Assembly (NCBI RefSeq): GCF_000190735.1
Contig: NC_015177.1
Span: 4,526,001 to 4,590,000 of the forward strand
Length of the DNA stretch: 64,000 nucleotides
DNA from: Pseudopedobacter saltans DSM 12145
GTDB lineage: Bacteria > Bacteroidota > Bacteroidia > Sphingobacteriales > Sphingobacteriaceae
Direction of reading: 5' to 3'
The notes beneath the pieces are model-generated. The model searched no databases. It was not told where the DNA came from and saw only the letters and a program-made list of their open reading frames with translations. Shown piece after piece: positions 45,663-57,200 of this stretch (position 1 is its first letter; every line of letters starts with the position of its first letter). The position numbers and the translations under genes are program-made.

Positions 45663-46970
45663 TTAATACAATGTAAATTCTACACGTCTGTTTTTCTGAC
45701 GTCCTTCTGCTGTTTTATTAGAAGCGATTGGTTGGGTTGGCCCGTATCCTGTCGCTTCTATCCTGGAAGCGTTGGCTCCCTGACTTACCAAATAAGCTTT
45801 TACAGATTCAGCTCTTTCTTTAGATAACCTCATGTTTAATTCCATAGAACCTGTATTATCGGTATGTCCCGCTAGTTTTAAGCTGAAGTTTTTCTCAACC
45901 AATAGTTGTGCAACTCTATTTAAAGTAGCATAAGAAGTAGAACGGATTGTAGCTTTCCCTAAATCGAATTCCAGGTTTTTAATTGCTTCATCTACAATTT
46001 TGCGGTCGGCTTCGGTAACTACAATTTTCTCTCTTACAATTTCGCGAGGACCTGTCATTGGACAACCAGCGCCATCTACTACAGTACCACTAGGTGTTCC
46101 CGGACATTTATCGAATTTATTTGCTACGCCATCTCCATCGTCATCGCCCATGTCTCTGGCATATTGCTCGCGGTCTCTGGCTGCATTTTGTTCGGCGGTA
46201 GATAAGGCTCTTCTTAGATCTTCACTTTCAGCTGCGGTGCGTTTTCTTAAATCGGCAATAGGGCTGTAATGAATTAATTGCGGATTATTGCTATTACCGA
46301 TAGCAAATTCTAAACCGGCATGAGCATAAGAGAAATTGTCGTATTTTCTCGAATCAAGCCCATCGAAATTTGCCGATTTAACAAAGTTAACGTCATAACC
46401 TAAGTCTAAATTAATTCCTTTGGCGATACCAATTTTAAATCCGGCACCTACAGGAATAAACCAATCTTCAGAATATCCTCTGGATCCTGGAGCATTCGTA
46501 ACATCAGAGTTGGAAGACATATAACCTGCACCGGCTTTCAAGTATGGGGAGAAGTATCCATTTTCGTTATTCATGCTGAAATTAGCCAGGGTTAAATTTG
46601 CAGTTAAAGCTGCAGACCATTCAATATGAGATTTAAATTTCGAATTAGGTATATAGCTGGAAGTTACAGCATCCCATTGTCTGATTCCTTCAACGTGACC
46701 AGCAAGGAAATCGGCCTGGATACCAAAGGCTGGAATAATTTGCTTTTTGATATACCCCCCATATCCCCAATTTTCTGTAGGGGCCTGATAGTCATTATTT
46801 GCGCCTCTAAAAATAGTATAAGGGGTTAGAACGCCACCATGGGCGCCAATAGACCATGTTCTGAAATTTTTGGTAGAGAACCTGTCGGTCTCAGTTGATA
46901 TTGTCTGTGCAGACAATTGCGATAATGTACCGCATAGGGCGAGCATTAAAGCGGGTTTAAGTGTTTTCAT
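45663..46970 (-). CDS. OmpA-family outer-membrane protein with thrombospondin type 3 repeat
   Basis: This 435-residue protein has a signal peptide ending SAQ, an eight-strand-type barrel to about residue 230, a charged helical linker, one TSP3-like calcium-binding repeat (DDDGDGVANKFDKCPGTPSG, near 276) and a C-terminal OmpA peptidoglycan-binding domain. The latter has LAGHTDNTGSMELNMRLSKE and NRRVEF. It links the outer membrane to the cell wall. It is transcribed away from the chondroitin locus, and its 3' terminator is shared with the lipoprotein genes coming from the other side. Confidence 0.92.
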   Translation of the reverse strand: MKTLKPALMLALCGTLSQLSAQTISTETDRFSTKNFRTWSIGAHGGVLTPYTIFRGANNDYQAPTENWGYGGYIKKQIIPAFGIQADFLAGHVEGIRQWDAVTSSYIPNSKFKSHIEWSAALTANLTLANFSMNNENGYFSPYLKAGAGYMSSNSDVTNAPGSRGYSEDWFIPVGAGFKIGIAKGINLDLGYDVNFVKSANFDGLDSRKYDNFSYAHAGLEFAIGNSNNPQLIHYSPIADLRKRTAAESEDLRRALSTAEQNAARDREQYARDMGDDDGDGVANKFDKCPGTPSGTVVDGAGCPMTGPREIVREKIVVTEADRKIVDEAIKNLEFDLGKATIRSTSYATLNRVAQLLVEKNFSLKLAGHTDNTGSMELNMRLSKERAESVKAYLVSQGANASRIEATGYGPTQPIASNKTAEGRQKNRRVEFTLY

Positions 46971-47244
46971 AATTAATAAATGTTAAAAATGTGATAATTG
47001 TATATACATCAAACAAGCTAAAGAAATACTTTTGCCAAAAAAGCTGTGTTTTGTTGTAACTGTCTGATGTTTTGACTTTTATGAATATATTTTCTGAGAA
47101 TGAATCTGTTCTTGTTTCGTTTTTTTGTCTATTAAAAAAGACACTTTTGTTAAAAAGGCACTATGTATTATTTCTAATGTATTTGCTTTCTGCTATTGAA
47201 ATCCATAAGATATCTTGTATTTTTATCTATCCGTTAGGAATCAA

Positions 47245-50200
47245 ATGAAAAAAATTGTATTGTTTTTTTTAGCCTGGATATGCACCTTAAACGTCTTTGC
47301 TAAACTTTCTTTTGATCACATTTCCGTAATTGATGGGCTTTCCCAGAGTACGGTATTATCTATCTGTAAAGATAGCCGGGGCTTTTTATGGCTGGGAACC
47401 AGGGATGGCTTGAACAGATATGACGGAAAAACCATAAAGCAATACAAAAATGATCCTTTAAATCCTAACTCGCTAATTTCTGATGATTACATATATGCTA
47501 TTGCTGAGGATCAGAATCAGAAATTATGGGTGGGGACACAAAAAGGAATTAGCTATTATTCACCCGAAACGGATTCTTTCGAGCAGATAGATTATAAAAA
47601 GGCGGGAAAAAATGATCCGCAATCTTTTGCCATTTTGCAAATATTACCTGCTAAAGATGGGAAAGTTTGGTTTGGTACCAATGATGGACTCTTATATATA
47701 GAAAACACAACATCCAGAAAATTTAAAGCTTACAATAAAACTAACGGGTTAGCTGGAAACGAAGTTTATGCTGTATTTGCCGATGATATAGGTAATATAT
47801 GGGTGGGTACGGTAACCGGGCTTTCTAAATTAAGTCCCACAGCGAATAAGAAAAGCTATACCATAAAGAATTATTTTAATGACAAAACCGAATCCAATTC
47901 AATAGGAGCAAATTTTGTGCGAACAATAGCACAGGATAATAAAGGGCAAATTTGGTTTGGTACGGAAAAGGGCGGGATAAGTCTCTATCAGTCCAATACA
48001 GACGATTTTAAAACCTACACCACTAAGAATTCCCGATTAAACAATGATATCGTCAGAAAGATTTACGTTGCTAATGACGGAACGATGTTAATTGGTACCA
48101 TGAATGGTTTATGTGTTTACAATCCATTTTCTAAAGATTTTCAGGTTTACCATCACAATCCGGACAACGATAAAAGTATAAACGATAATTCTATTAAAGA
48201 CATCTATGAAGATAATAACGGATCAATCTGGATCGGCACAAATTTCGGCGGAGTAAATGTAGCTCATCGGAATACACTTACTTTTGATATTTATAATTTT
48301 AATACTTTCAATACAAACAGCATCAGCGGAAACCTGATCAGTGTGCTGGCCAGAGATAAAGATGGAAATCTATGGATTGGTACAGAAGGCAGGGGATTGA
48401 ATTTTTATAACACGAAGACCAGAAGATTTACAAGGTACGGAAATCAGGAAAGTAACACAGGCAGTATTGGCTCCAATACCATAAAATCCATTCATGTAGA
48501 CAGAAAAAATAACGTATGGATTGGACTGTTTGAAGGTGGATTGGAGCTTTTTAATCGAAATACTGGTGGATTTGTCCATTACAGACCAAACTCAAATAAT
48601 CCTCAAGCCTTAAACCACGGATACATCAGTGCTATTGATGAAGATGTGGACGGTAACATCTGGATAGGTACTTCTACTAAGGGATTGAATATTCTGGATC
48701 CAAAGACAAATGTTTTCTCGCATATCAATAGCAATACCAAAGGCAGGAACCTGAATAGTGATTACATAAAAGATATCTTAGTTGATTCCAAAGGTAATAT
48801 ATGGATAGGTACGGTTTCGGGAATAAATTTATTAAGAAAGGGATCATCAGCCTTTGTTCAGATTTTAAAGGGCGAAAGCGGATTGGTTACTAATTACATC
48901 AATTGTATCCAGGAAGACGATAAAGGAAATATCTGGGTTGGAACGCATAAGGGAGGGCTCAGCCTTTACGATCCTCAAAAAAAGAAATTTAGAAATTATA
49001 ATAAAGCCGATGGACTGATTAGTGATAATGTAGTAGGTATCAATTTTGATCTGGAAGGTAACGTTTGGATAAGTACAGATAATGGACTTTCCGTTTTAAA
49101 TATCCAAAAACAGACCTTTAAGAATTTTGATATGAATGACGGTTTGCCGAGCAGCGAGTTCAGCGTAAAGTCGACCCTGAGGGACGCGGAAGGAAATCTG
49201 TATTTCGGAACTTATAACGGTTTAATTTCCTTTAAGCCGGAAGACATCGCTTTTAATAGTAACCCTCCTAAAATAGTCTTCACATCATTAAAGCTGTTTA
49301 ACCAGACTGTTAAAGTAAACGGAGAAGACGGAATTCTGGATAAGGATATTTCTTTCCAAGACAAATTGGTGTTTAAAGCAAGTCAGAACATTTTTTCAAT
49401 TGACTTTATCGCTTTCAACTATATCAATTCCAGTAGAAATAAGTATGCATATAAATTAGAAGGCTTTGAAAAGGAGTGGAATTACGTAGATAACCCATCA
49501 GCAACTTATACCAACTTACCCGCAGGGACCTATAAATTGCTGGTAAAGGCGGCTAATAATGATGGTATTTGGACAGATCAGCCCAAAGAATTAACTATTA
49601 AGGTTTTACCGCCAATCTGGAAAACCTGGTGGGCATATTTAATATATGCCATACTTTTTGTAGTAATCTGGTATCAGATCAATAAATTCCTGCGCAAACA
49701 GCAAAAGCTGGAAACCGATCTTTATTACGAACAACTTAATCATGAAAAGCAAGAAGAGCTCTATCAGAGCAAACTGGAATTCTTTACTAAAATATCTCAC
49801 GAGATCAGGACGCCCTTGACATTGATATTTGCACCATTAGAACGGCTGATAGCGTCTACCAAACAAGACCCTGCTTTAAATAAACAGCTTTATAGCATTA
49901 AAAATAATACCGAGCGTTTACTGCATTTAATCAGCGAACTTCTGGATTTTAGAAAAATAGATACCGGAAATCTGAAGTTAAAGCTTGTAATAGTAAGCCT
50001 GGAAAACTATTGCCGACAAATTTTCGATTCTTTTAAAAGTCAGGCTCAGACTAAACATATCGATTTTAGTTTTGAAGCGAATAGTGAGTTGTTTGTTAGG
50101 GTGGATATCCACCAGATGGAGAAAGTCTTTTTTAACTTGTTGTCCAATGCTTTTAAATATACTCAGGAAGGTGGCAGCGTAAAATTACGTTTAAGAAGCA

Positions 50201-51345
50201 ACCAGGATTTTGTTTTTGTAGACGTACAGGATAACGGAACCGGAATTCCGAAAGAGGATCAGGAGAAGATATTTGATAATTTTTACCAGAGTAAGAATGA
50301 AACGGTGAAGAGTGCGGGTTGGGGAATAGGTTTGGCTTTGGCTAAAAATATAGTCGATCTGCATGGCGGCGATATATTTTTAGACAGCAGAGTTAAAACG
50401 CAAGAAGAAACTGGTTTTACCTGTTTTACGGTAAAATTAAATCGGGTATATGCCACCGAAGGTCAGCTGCTGGAGGTTGATCAGGAATTACCATTATTAT
50501 CGGCTATTAGTTTAGAGGAGGACAGGTTAATAAAAGAAGAGCAAATTGATAAAACCAACGATAAAGATCGTATGCATACGGTTTTGGTGGTGGAAGATAA
50601 TGATGAGTTAAGAACTTTTTTGGCACAATCTCTTTCCGGGGAATATCTGGTATTGGAGGCAAGGGATGGAGTAGAAGGTTTGGATCTTGCACTTAAAGAG
50701 GTGCCGGACATTATTGTGTCAGATGTAACTATGCCAAATATGGATGGTATGGAATTTTGTAGTCTGGTAAAGAAAAACGAAGTCAGTAGCCATATTCCTG
50801 TAATTATGCTTACAGCGATGGCTTCTCACCTGCATCAGGTTGAAGGTTTGGAGTCCGGAGCAAATATTTATCTAACTAAGCCTTTTAGTGTTCAGCTATT
50901 AGAATTACATATCAGAAACCTGATTAATTCAGCAAATGCTTTAAAAGAGAAATTCAGTAAGCAGGTGATGCTGATGCCAAAGAATGTGGAAATTGAAGAT
51001 CCGGAAGAAAAGTTTCTAAACAAATTGGTGCAGATTGTAGAAGATCACATGGAAGATTCCGATTTTAACGTATCTACTTTGGTAGATAAGATTGGAATGA
51101 GTCAAACGGTGCTTTACAAGAAAATAAAGGCTCTTACAGGAATGACTATAACAGATTTTATTAAATCGTTACGTTTAAAAAGAGCGGCACAGTTGTTAGA
51201 GCAACGAAAACTGAACATTTCTGAGGTAGCGTATTCTGTTGGTTTTAATGATCGGAAATATTTCAGTAAAGAATTTAAAAAGCAATTTGGAAAGTCGCCC
51301 TCAGAATATATTGGGGAAAAGTCTGAAGGTAAAGATGACGAGTAG
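47245..51345 (+). CDS. Hybrid two-component system (HTCS) sensor-regulator of the glycan locus
   Basis: This has about 1366 residues from ATG at 47245; an upstream TTG at 47215 is less likely because the signal peptide begins at MKKIVLFFL. The order is as follows: a periplasmic two-propeller sensor with many IWIGT-type repeats (to about 710), a Y_Y_Y domain, a membrane helix near 795-815, a histidine kinase with the H-box SHEIRTPLTL (His852) and ATPase motifs DNGTGIP and GWGIGLALA, a receiver (Asp1160 in SDVTMPNMDG), and an AraC-type helix-turn-helix. Such proteins sense oligosaccharides and switch on adjacent PULs. Here the target is probably the lyase/sulfatase genes downstream. Confidence 0.95.
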   Translation: MKKIVLFFLAWICTLNVFAKLSFDHISVIDGLSQSTVLSICKDSRGFLWLGTRDGLNRYDGKTIKQYKNDPLNPNSLISDDYIYAIAEDQNQKLWVGTQKGISYYSPETDSFEQIDYKKAGKNDPQSFAILQILPAKDGKVWFGTNDGLLYIENTTSRKFKAYNKTNGLAGNEVYAVFADDIGNIWVGTVTGLSKLSPTANKKSYTIKNYFNDKTESNSIGANFVRTIAQDNKGQIWFGTEKGGISLYQSNTDDFKTYTTKNSRLNNDIVRKIYVANDGTMLIGTMNGLCVYNPFSKDFQVYHHNPDNDKSINDNSIKDIYEDNNGSIWIGTNFGGVNVAHRNTLTFDIYNFNTFNTNSISGNLISVLARDKDGNLWIGTEGRGLNFYNTKTRRFTRYGNQESNTGSIGSNTIKSIHVDRKNNVWIGLFEGGLELFNRNTGGFVHYRPNSNNPQALNHGYISAIDEDVDGNIWIGTSTKGLNILDPKTNVFSHINSNTKGRNLNSDYIKDILVDSKGNIWIGTVSGINLLRKGSSAFVQILKGESGLVTNYINCIQEDDKGNIWVGTHKGGLSLYDPQKKKFRNYNKADGLISDNVVGINFDLEGNVWISTDNGLSVLNIQKQTFKNFDMNDGLPSSEFSVKSTLRDAEGNLYFGTYNGLISFKPEDIAFNSNPPKIVFTSLKLFNQTVKVNGEDGILDKDISFQDKLVFKASQNIFSIDFIAFNYINSSRNKYAYKLEGFEKEWNYVDNPSATYTNLPAGTYKLLVKAANNDGIWTDQPKELTIKVLPPIWKTWWAYLIYAILFVVIWYQINKFLRKQQKLETDLYYEQLNHEKQEELYQSKLEFFTKISHEIRTPLTLIFAPLERLIASTKQDPALNKQLYSIKNNTERLLHLISELLDFRKIDTGNLKLKLVIVSLENYCRQIFDSFKSQAQTKHIDFSFEANSELFVRVDIHQMEKVFFNLLSNAFKYTQEGGSVKLRLRSNQDFVFVDVQDNGTGIPKEDQEKIFDNFYQSKNETVKSAGWGIGLALAKNIVDLHGGDIFLDSRVKTQEETGFTCFTVKLNRVYATEGQLLEVDQELPLLSAISLEEDRLIKEEQIDKTNDKDRMHTVLVVEDNDELRTFLAQSLSGEYLVLEARDGVEGLDLALKEVPDIIVSDVTMPNMDGMEFCSLVKKNEVSSHIPVIMLTAMASHLHQVEGLESGANIYLTKPFSVQLLELHIRNLINSANALKEKFSKQVMLMPKNVEIEDPEEKFLNKLVQIVEDHMEDSDFNVSTLVDKIGMSQTVLYKKIKALTGMTITDFIKSLRLKRAAQLLEQRKLNISEVAYSVGFNDRKYFSKEFKKQFGKSPSEYIGEKSEGKDDE

Positions 51346-51416
51346 CAGGTTTTTGGGGTTGCTAAGACAGTTTTGTTTTTCCTATCAACTTATTAACTTC
51401 TTACAGCAACTATTCT

Positions 51417-51461
51417 CTTTCCAGATCATTAGATATCATTCTAATGATCTGGAAAGAAAAA
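51417..51461. terminator. Strong bidirectional terminator between converging genes
   Basis: A perfect 17 bp stem CTTTCCAGATCATTAGA and its complement with a six-base loop is followed by AAAAA. It ends the HTCS gene and, on the other strand, the gene at 51470-52504. Confidence 0.85.
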
Positions 51462-51469
51462 GATCTGGT

Positions 51470-52504
51470 TTAATTAATCTTAAAAGTCGCAATTACAGCC
51501 CGATGGTCCGTTGGCCAAATTCCTTTAGGCAGAATCAAAGGATCTTTTGTCTTTTCTAAAATAACTTCCCCAAAAGCAATAGACTCTTGCGGACCAACCA
51601 TTGCTATGTTTTTAAATTTTAGTTTGGGATTTGGATAGTAAAAAATATAATCAATTCTATCTCTGTCATCAGATTCCGGAGCCCAGACAAGTTTCTTGAA
51701 ATCTACATTTTTATTGTAAACAGGGAACGTAATACCTGGATGTGTAATGTTGTTTGGATATTTTTCACGGTAAGCATCAATAAAGTTATTCGCTTCCAGC
51801 CTAGCTGGTACAGACCAGCGAACGGCAACCTTTCTTTCAAATAAATGCTTTGTGTTTTCTGTCCAGTCCAGATGGGAAGGTTCGTTAAAATCACCTCCTA
51901 ATATTACCAGTCGACCCTGTTTACTTTCCTTAAAAGCGTCATTTATAAAAGCCTTGATAGCTTCATCTCTTTGCGACATTAAATTGTCTTTGAGTATACT
52001 ATCTACATTTAAAACGGGTTGTTCTAATTTTTTCCATGTAGAACTATGGTATCCTCTTGAAAGATAATTCGCTGCATACTTATAATCTAAGTGAGCGGTA
52101 TAAAAAGCTACCTGTTTGCCTTTTAAACTGATGATGGCTTTATAAAGCGATCCCTGGTCATCCTTTTCCGGAAATATTGTTTTATGATCTATTATGGGAT
52201 ATCTGGATAAAATACCCGAATCATAACTATAAAAGCTATAAAACTTCTTGCCTTGTTTTGCCAAAGCATCTGCAATTTTTTCATTAAATTTAGTTTGCCC
52301 GTAATTTCGTACTTCGCTAAAGGCTATCAGGTCAGCATCCAGTCTGATAATCTCGTCTACTATAGCCGAAAAACCGCCGTCTACAGTTGTTCCCTCCTGC
52401 CAGATATTAAACTGTAGAACTTTAAACTCTTGTGCTTTTGCAATATTCTGAACCGAGATTGTCAACACTGTAATTAGTATTATAAATAGCTGTTTTTTCA
52501 TCAT
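51470..52504 (-). CDS. Secreted endonuclease/exonuclease/phosphatase-family protein
   Basis: This 344-residue exported protein has a signal peptide ending AKAQ. The EEP fold motifs are intact: FNIWQEG near residue 36, IAFSEVRN with the metal-binding Glu, GGDFNEPSHLDW and the C-terminal TDHRAVIATF with the catalytic Asp-His. The family cleaves phosphodiester or phosphomonoester bonds in nucleic acids, lipids or sugars. It is on the opposite strand to its neighbours. The genomic place inside the sulfated-glycan locus may be coincidental. Confidence 0.87.
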   Translation of the reverse strand: MMKKQLFIILITVLTISVQNIAKAQEFKVLQFNIWQEGTTVDGGFSAIVDEIIRLDADLIAFSEVRNYGQTKFNEKIADALAKQGKKFYSFYSYDSGILSRYPIIDHKTIFPEKDDQGSLYKAIISLKGKQVAFYTAHLDYKYAANYLSRGYHSSTWKKLEQPVLNVDSILKDNLMSQRDEAIKAFINDAFKESKQGRLVILGGDFNEPSHLDWTENTKHLFERKVAVRWSVPARLEANNFIDAYREKYPNNITHPGITFPVYNKNVDFKKLVWAPESDDRDRIDYIFYYPNPKLKFKNIAMVGPQESIAFGEVILEKTKDPLILPKGIWPTDHRAVIATFKIN

Positions 52505-52707
52505 CTGTGTTTATAATTGATTATTAAAGAAATCGAATAAAAGCTTTGCAAACAAATGTGATGTGTTACGGAGATATAAAATCATAAAAATTACCCCTAA
52601 TTCAACCAATTTATAATACTCCTTATTATTGATTTAAGGGAATATTTGAAAAAGCATCCTTTAAACCTTTGTTTAAGGAAGGACCTAAATTTATAATAAT
52701 AGCAGAG

Positions 52708-54225
52708 ATGAGAATTTTCGAGATTTTTACGTTACTATTTATTTCCTGTGCATTTCTTTCCCAGGCACAACAGAAGCCTAATATCGTATTGATTTATACG
52801 GATGATTTGGGCTATGGCGATTTGAGCTGCTACGGAGCAAATAAAATCAGTACGCCAAATATTGACGCGCTGGCCAGTAAAGGGTTAAAATTTAATAATG
52901 CTTTTGCCACATCATCTACTTGTACTCCTTCACGCTTTTCTTTACTTACAGGTAAATATGCCTGGAGAAAATCGGGGACCGATATTGCTCCCGGTGATGC
53001 TGCACTTATTATCCCAACAGATATCAATACTTTGCCAAAAATGCTACAACATGCCGGATATAAAACGGCTGCAGTTGGTAAATGGCATTTAGGATTAGGT
53101 CCTAAAGGAGGGCCAAACTGGAACGGAGAAATAAAACCAGGACCACTGGAAATTGGTTTTGATTATTGTTTTCTGATCCCTGCGACAGCAGACCGTGTAC
53201 CTACCGTGTACATGGAGAACAGACATATTATAAATCTTGATCCAAAAGATCCTATTCAGGTTAATTACCACAGTAAAGTAGGAAATGAACCTACGGGAGA
53301 AGAAAACCCGGAGTTGTTGAAGATGAAATTGAGCGATGGTCATGCCCAAACTATTGTAAACGGAATCAGTAGAATCGGTTATATGACAGGGGGACATTCT
53401 GCAAGATGGAAAGATGAAGATTTAGCGATTGATATCACCAACAAATCCATCGAATTTATGGAGAAGAATAAGAATAATCCTTTCTTCTTGTATATGGCTA
53501 CCAATGACATTCACGTACCACGCTCTCCGAATGAGAAATTCGTGGGCAAAAGCGGATTAGGTCCTCGTGGAGATGTTATTTTGCAGTTAGACTGGACGGT
53601 TGGTAAGGTTGTAAAAGCATTGGACAGCCTGGGTATATCAGACAATACCCTGATTATTTTTAGTAGTGACAATGGCCCTGTGTTGGATGATGGTTATGCA
53701 GACTTTGCCAATGAAATGCTAAATGGTCACCAACCTGCTGGTATTTACAGAGGCGGAAAATATAGTGCTTACGATGCCGGAACCCGAGTACCATTTATCG
53801 CTTATTGGCCGGGTAAAATTAAACCGGGAGTAAGCCAGGCTATGCTAAGCCAGGTAGATTTGTACCACTCGTTTGCTAAAATGAATAATCAAAAGCTGGC
53901 AGCTGATGATGCACCGGATAGCTTTAATATGCTGAATGTCCTTTTGGGTAAAGACACCAAAAAAGGCAGACCATATATAGTACAACACGCCATGAACGGT
54001 ACTTTGTCTTTGATAGAAAACGGTTGGAAATATATAGAGCCTGCAGAGGGACCTAAAATACTACCAGTAACTAACATAGAATTAGGGAATTCAAAAGAAC
54101 CTCAATTATTCCATTCAAAGGTAGATCCTAAAGAAGAAAATAATGTTTACCAATCTTATCCTAAAGTTTTAAGTAAGATGGAAAATAAGTTGCAAGCAAT
54201 CAAAAATAAAGAAGTTACCAGATAA
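52708..54225 (+). CDS. S1-family sulfatase (probable GalNAc-sulfate type)
   Basis: This has about 505 residues from ATG at 52708 (a TTG at 52669 is rejected, since the signal peptide starts at MRIFEIFTLL). Metal ligands are in IYTDDLGYGD, and the formylglycine-forming motif CTPSR has Cys72 as the residue to be modified. Further ligands appear in SSDNGP. The stretch NDIHVPRSPNEKFVGKSGLG resembles sulfatases that act on 6-sulfated GalNAc, which is inference. It sits 15 bp before the ABC-type lyase gene. It is probably periplasmic and removes sulfate from chondroitin or dermatan oligosaccharides. Confidence 0.92.
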   Translation: MRIFEIFTLLFISCAFLSQAQQKPNIVLIYTDDLGYGDLSCYGANKISTPNIDALASKGLKFNNAFATSSTCTPSRFSLLTGKYAWRKSGTDIAPGDAALIIPTDINTLPKMLQHAGYKTAAVGKWHLGLGPKGGPNWNGEIKPGPLEIGFDYCFLIPATADRVPTVYMENRHIINLDPKDPIQVNYHSKVGNEPTGEENPELLKMKLSDGHAQTIVNGISRIGYMTGGHSARWKDEDLAIDITNKSIEFMEKNKNNPFFLYMATNDIHVPRSPNEKFVGKSGLGPRGDVILQLDWTVGKVVKALDSLGISDNTLIIFSSDNGPVLDDGYADFANEMLNGHQPAGIYRGGKYSAYDAGTRVPFIAYWPGKIKPGVSQAMLSQVDLYHSFAKMNNQKLAADDAPDSFNMLNVLLGKDTKKGRPYIVQHAMNGTLSLIENGWKYIEPAEGPKILPVTNIELGNSKEPQLFHSKVDPKEENNVYQSYPKVLSKMENKLQAIKNKEVTR

Positions 54226-54240
54226 GAACTGTTTTAGGAT

Positions 54241-57200
54241 ATGATAAAGTCATTGAGGTTTTTAATTTTAGCTTTTATACTATTTAGTAGTCCCGTTTTT
54301 GCCCAGCTGCAGGTAGATATTTGCGAAAATACAGTTCCAAAAGATTGGAAAGCCAATTATGGTAAATTAAGTTTAAGCACAGTTCATGCTAAAATGGGCA
54401 AGCAATCTGTGAAATGGGATTGGACGGATCAAAATGCCAGTATAGGCATAATTGATAAGGATTTTGCTAAGGTTGCCGATGATCCAAGAAGCACTTTCGT
54501 GTTATGGTTATATAACGAAAAGCCAATTGCAGATCAATTGCATTTTGTTTTTTATGAAGGAACAAAGGCAACTTATAAGTTTGATGTAAATTTAGCCTTT
54601 ACAGGCTGGAGAACAGTTTGGGTGATGTACCACAGGGATATGATTAAGCTTGCCGATGGAGGCGTAGATAAATTAGAAATTACCGCTCCGGCATCCATTA
54701 AAAAAGGGACTTTATATTTTGATCAGGTACTTAACTATGTGAATATCAATCCAAGATCTCCAATGCGAGATTTGCAGGTGCCTTTTGTCAATTTAGAAGG
54801 TGATAAAGCTGCAAATGCACATTGGAATTCTTTGTATCAATTTAATGCTAACCCTGGCTATTTACCTTTAGAGGCCAGCGTTTCTGAAAAGCAGAAAAAG
54901 CAATTTACACAAATTACCAACAGATATATTAAACTTATAGAAGGTAAGAAAACTGTTAATGAACAAAAAAGTTTAGACTCCATAAAGAAAGAGTTTGCTT
55001 TTTGGGATATCAAAAGAGACAAAGGCAATATCTCGGGGCGTGTTATTTACTCCGTAAATGATATAGAACTTAGCGGAAACGAGGTGCTGGCAAAAGCAAA
55101 AGTGGCTAACGAGAAGTCTAATGTTAAAAGATATGCCCAGCTGATGTTAGCAGTAGCCAGGCTACACCACCAAACTAAAAGCCAATTAATCCAATCAGAA
55201 ACAGCTAAAATGTATCTGGATTTATTAGATCACATGGAAGATCAGGGTTGGAGTTATGGTAGCGGAATGGGCGCTTTACACCATTTAGGTTATAATCTGG
55301 CAGATTACTACAACTCTTGTTTATTGATGAAAGATGTTATTAAACAAAGTGGTAAACTAGACAGAACTTTTAAAACGATGTATTGGTACAGCGGTTTAGG
55401 AAGAACTTTAGCAGAGATAGATCAGCTGCCAGTTTCTAATATTGACGTTTTCAATACTTTGTTAGGAAGCATGTTGAGTTCGGCTTTAATCTTAGATGAT
55501 ACTCCAGAAAAGCATCGTTATTTAAAGCACTTTTCTAACTGGATGTCTTATAACGTAAAGCCTAATACAGAAATTACCGGAGCATTTAAACCGGACGGAG
55601 CAGTTTTTCATCACGGAACGTTATACCCAGCTTACGGTGTTGGCGGTTATACCGGTTTGGCTCCTATCATTTATGTATTGAGCAAAACAGAATTTCAGAT
55701 AGCAGCAGATGCGCATCAATCATTTAAGGAAAACATGATGATGATGCATTATTACACCAATTCTACGCGCTGGCCAATAAGTGTTTCTGGTAGACATCCA
55801 ACAGGAACGTGGCGTATTCCGGATATGCCTTATGCTTATATGGCTTTGTCGGGTTCTCCAGATGGCAAAGAAACAATAGATAAAGACATGGCTGCGGTAT
55901 ATTTACTGGTTACAAAAAGCCAGCAAAATGCTTATGCCAAGCGTTTTCTGAATGCAGGAATAAAACCGGCTATCTATCCGGCAATGCACTGGACATTAAA
56001 TTTCGGTTTACTGGATATCCATAGAAGAAATGATTGGTTATTAACGATTAAAGCTCACAATAGATACATTGTTAGCCACGAATCTTATCCAAACGCCAAC
56101 GTTTTTGGTAGATATTTTAGCTATGGGCAATTAGAAGTTTTGTATCCAGAGAGCCAAAAAGATATTGCTTCTAACTTTAAAGATAAAGGATGGGATTGGA
56201 ATAGAATTCCAGGTACTACCACCTTGCATGTACCTTTAGATTTATTAAGAGCAGATATTAAAAATGTAGATGATTATAGTGGTGTTGAAGAAATGTTGCT
56301 GACGGACGAACCTTTTGCCGGAGGTGTACATTTAAATAAACAGGGCGTTTTTGCAATGAAATTGAAAGGCCATGATAAGTACAAAATGGGAAGCTTTAAA
56401 GCAACCAAATCATGGTTTACATTTGATAGTTTGGTAGTGGCGTTAGGTTCGGATATTTCCAATCACACTAAGGAGTATCCAACCGAAACCACGCTTTTTC
56501 AAAATTATCTCAATGACAAAAGTGATGTAATCTCTATCAACAATAAAAACATCGCCGGTTTCCCTTATACGCAAAATAAATCCGTAACTACAGTTTTAGA
56601 TAACCGTAAGATTGGATATTATATTCCTGCGAAGCAGAACGTTGTAGTTTATAAGAAAAATCAAACTTCACGAGATCAGAAGGATTTGCAGGATACCAAA
56701 GGAGATTTTGCAGGATTATACATCAATCATGGTCAAGCGCCACAAAAGCAAGCTTATGAATATGCCATGTTAGTTGCAATAGATCAGGCTAAGTTGGATG
56801 CTTTTGCTGCACAAATGAAGACTAACAAAGCTCCTTATACCGTTTTACAAAAAGATAGTATCATGCATCGTGTTAGATACAATCTTAAAAATATAACAGG
56901 TATGGCCATTTTTGCCTCAAATAAAAATCTTAATGACCAATATGTTGTTAATAATAGCAAACCTTGTTTGGTGATGTATGAAGAGCAAAAAGATAAGTTG
57001 GCGTTGGCAGTAGTAGATCCGGATTTAGCATTTTCTGATAAAGAAGATGATACGCCAAGAAATCCGGACGGTACAAGAAAAGAAGTAAGCGTTTATTCTA
57101 GAGATTGGTTTAAAACACCGTCCAGGCCAACGGTTGTCACGCTAACATTGAACGGGCTTTGGAAGAAACTGGATGGAGACAATAAAGATTATACCGTAGA

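Noticed and set aside
51239-51559. Plus-strand frame over the end of the HTCS gene and the terminator
   Set aside because: It overlaps a conserved helix-turn-helix region in another frame and crosses a strong terminator.
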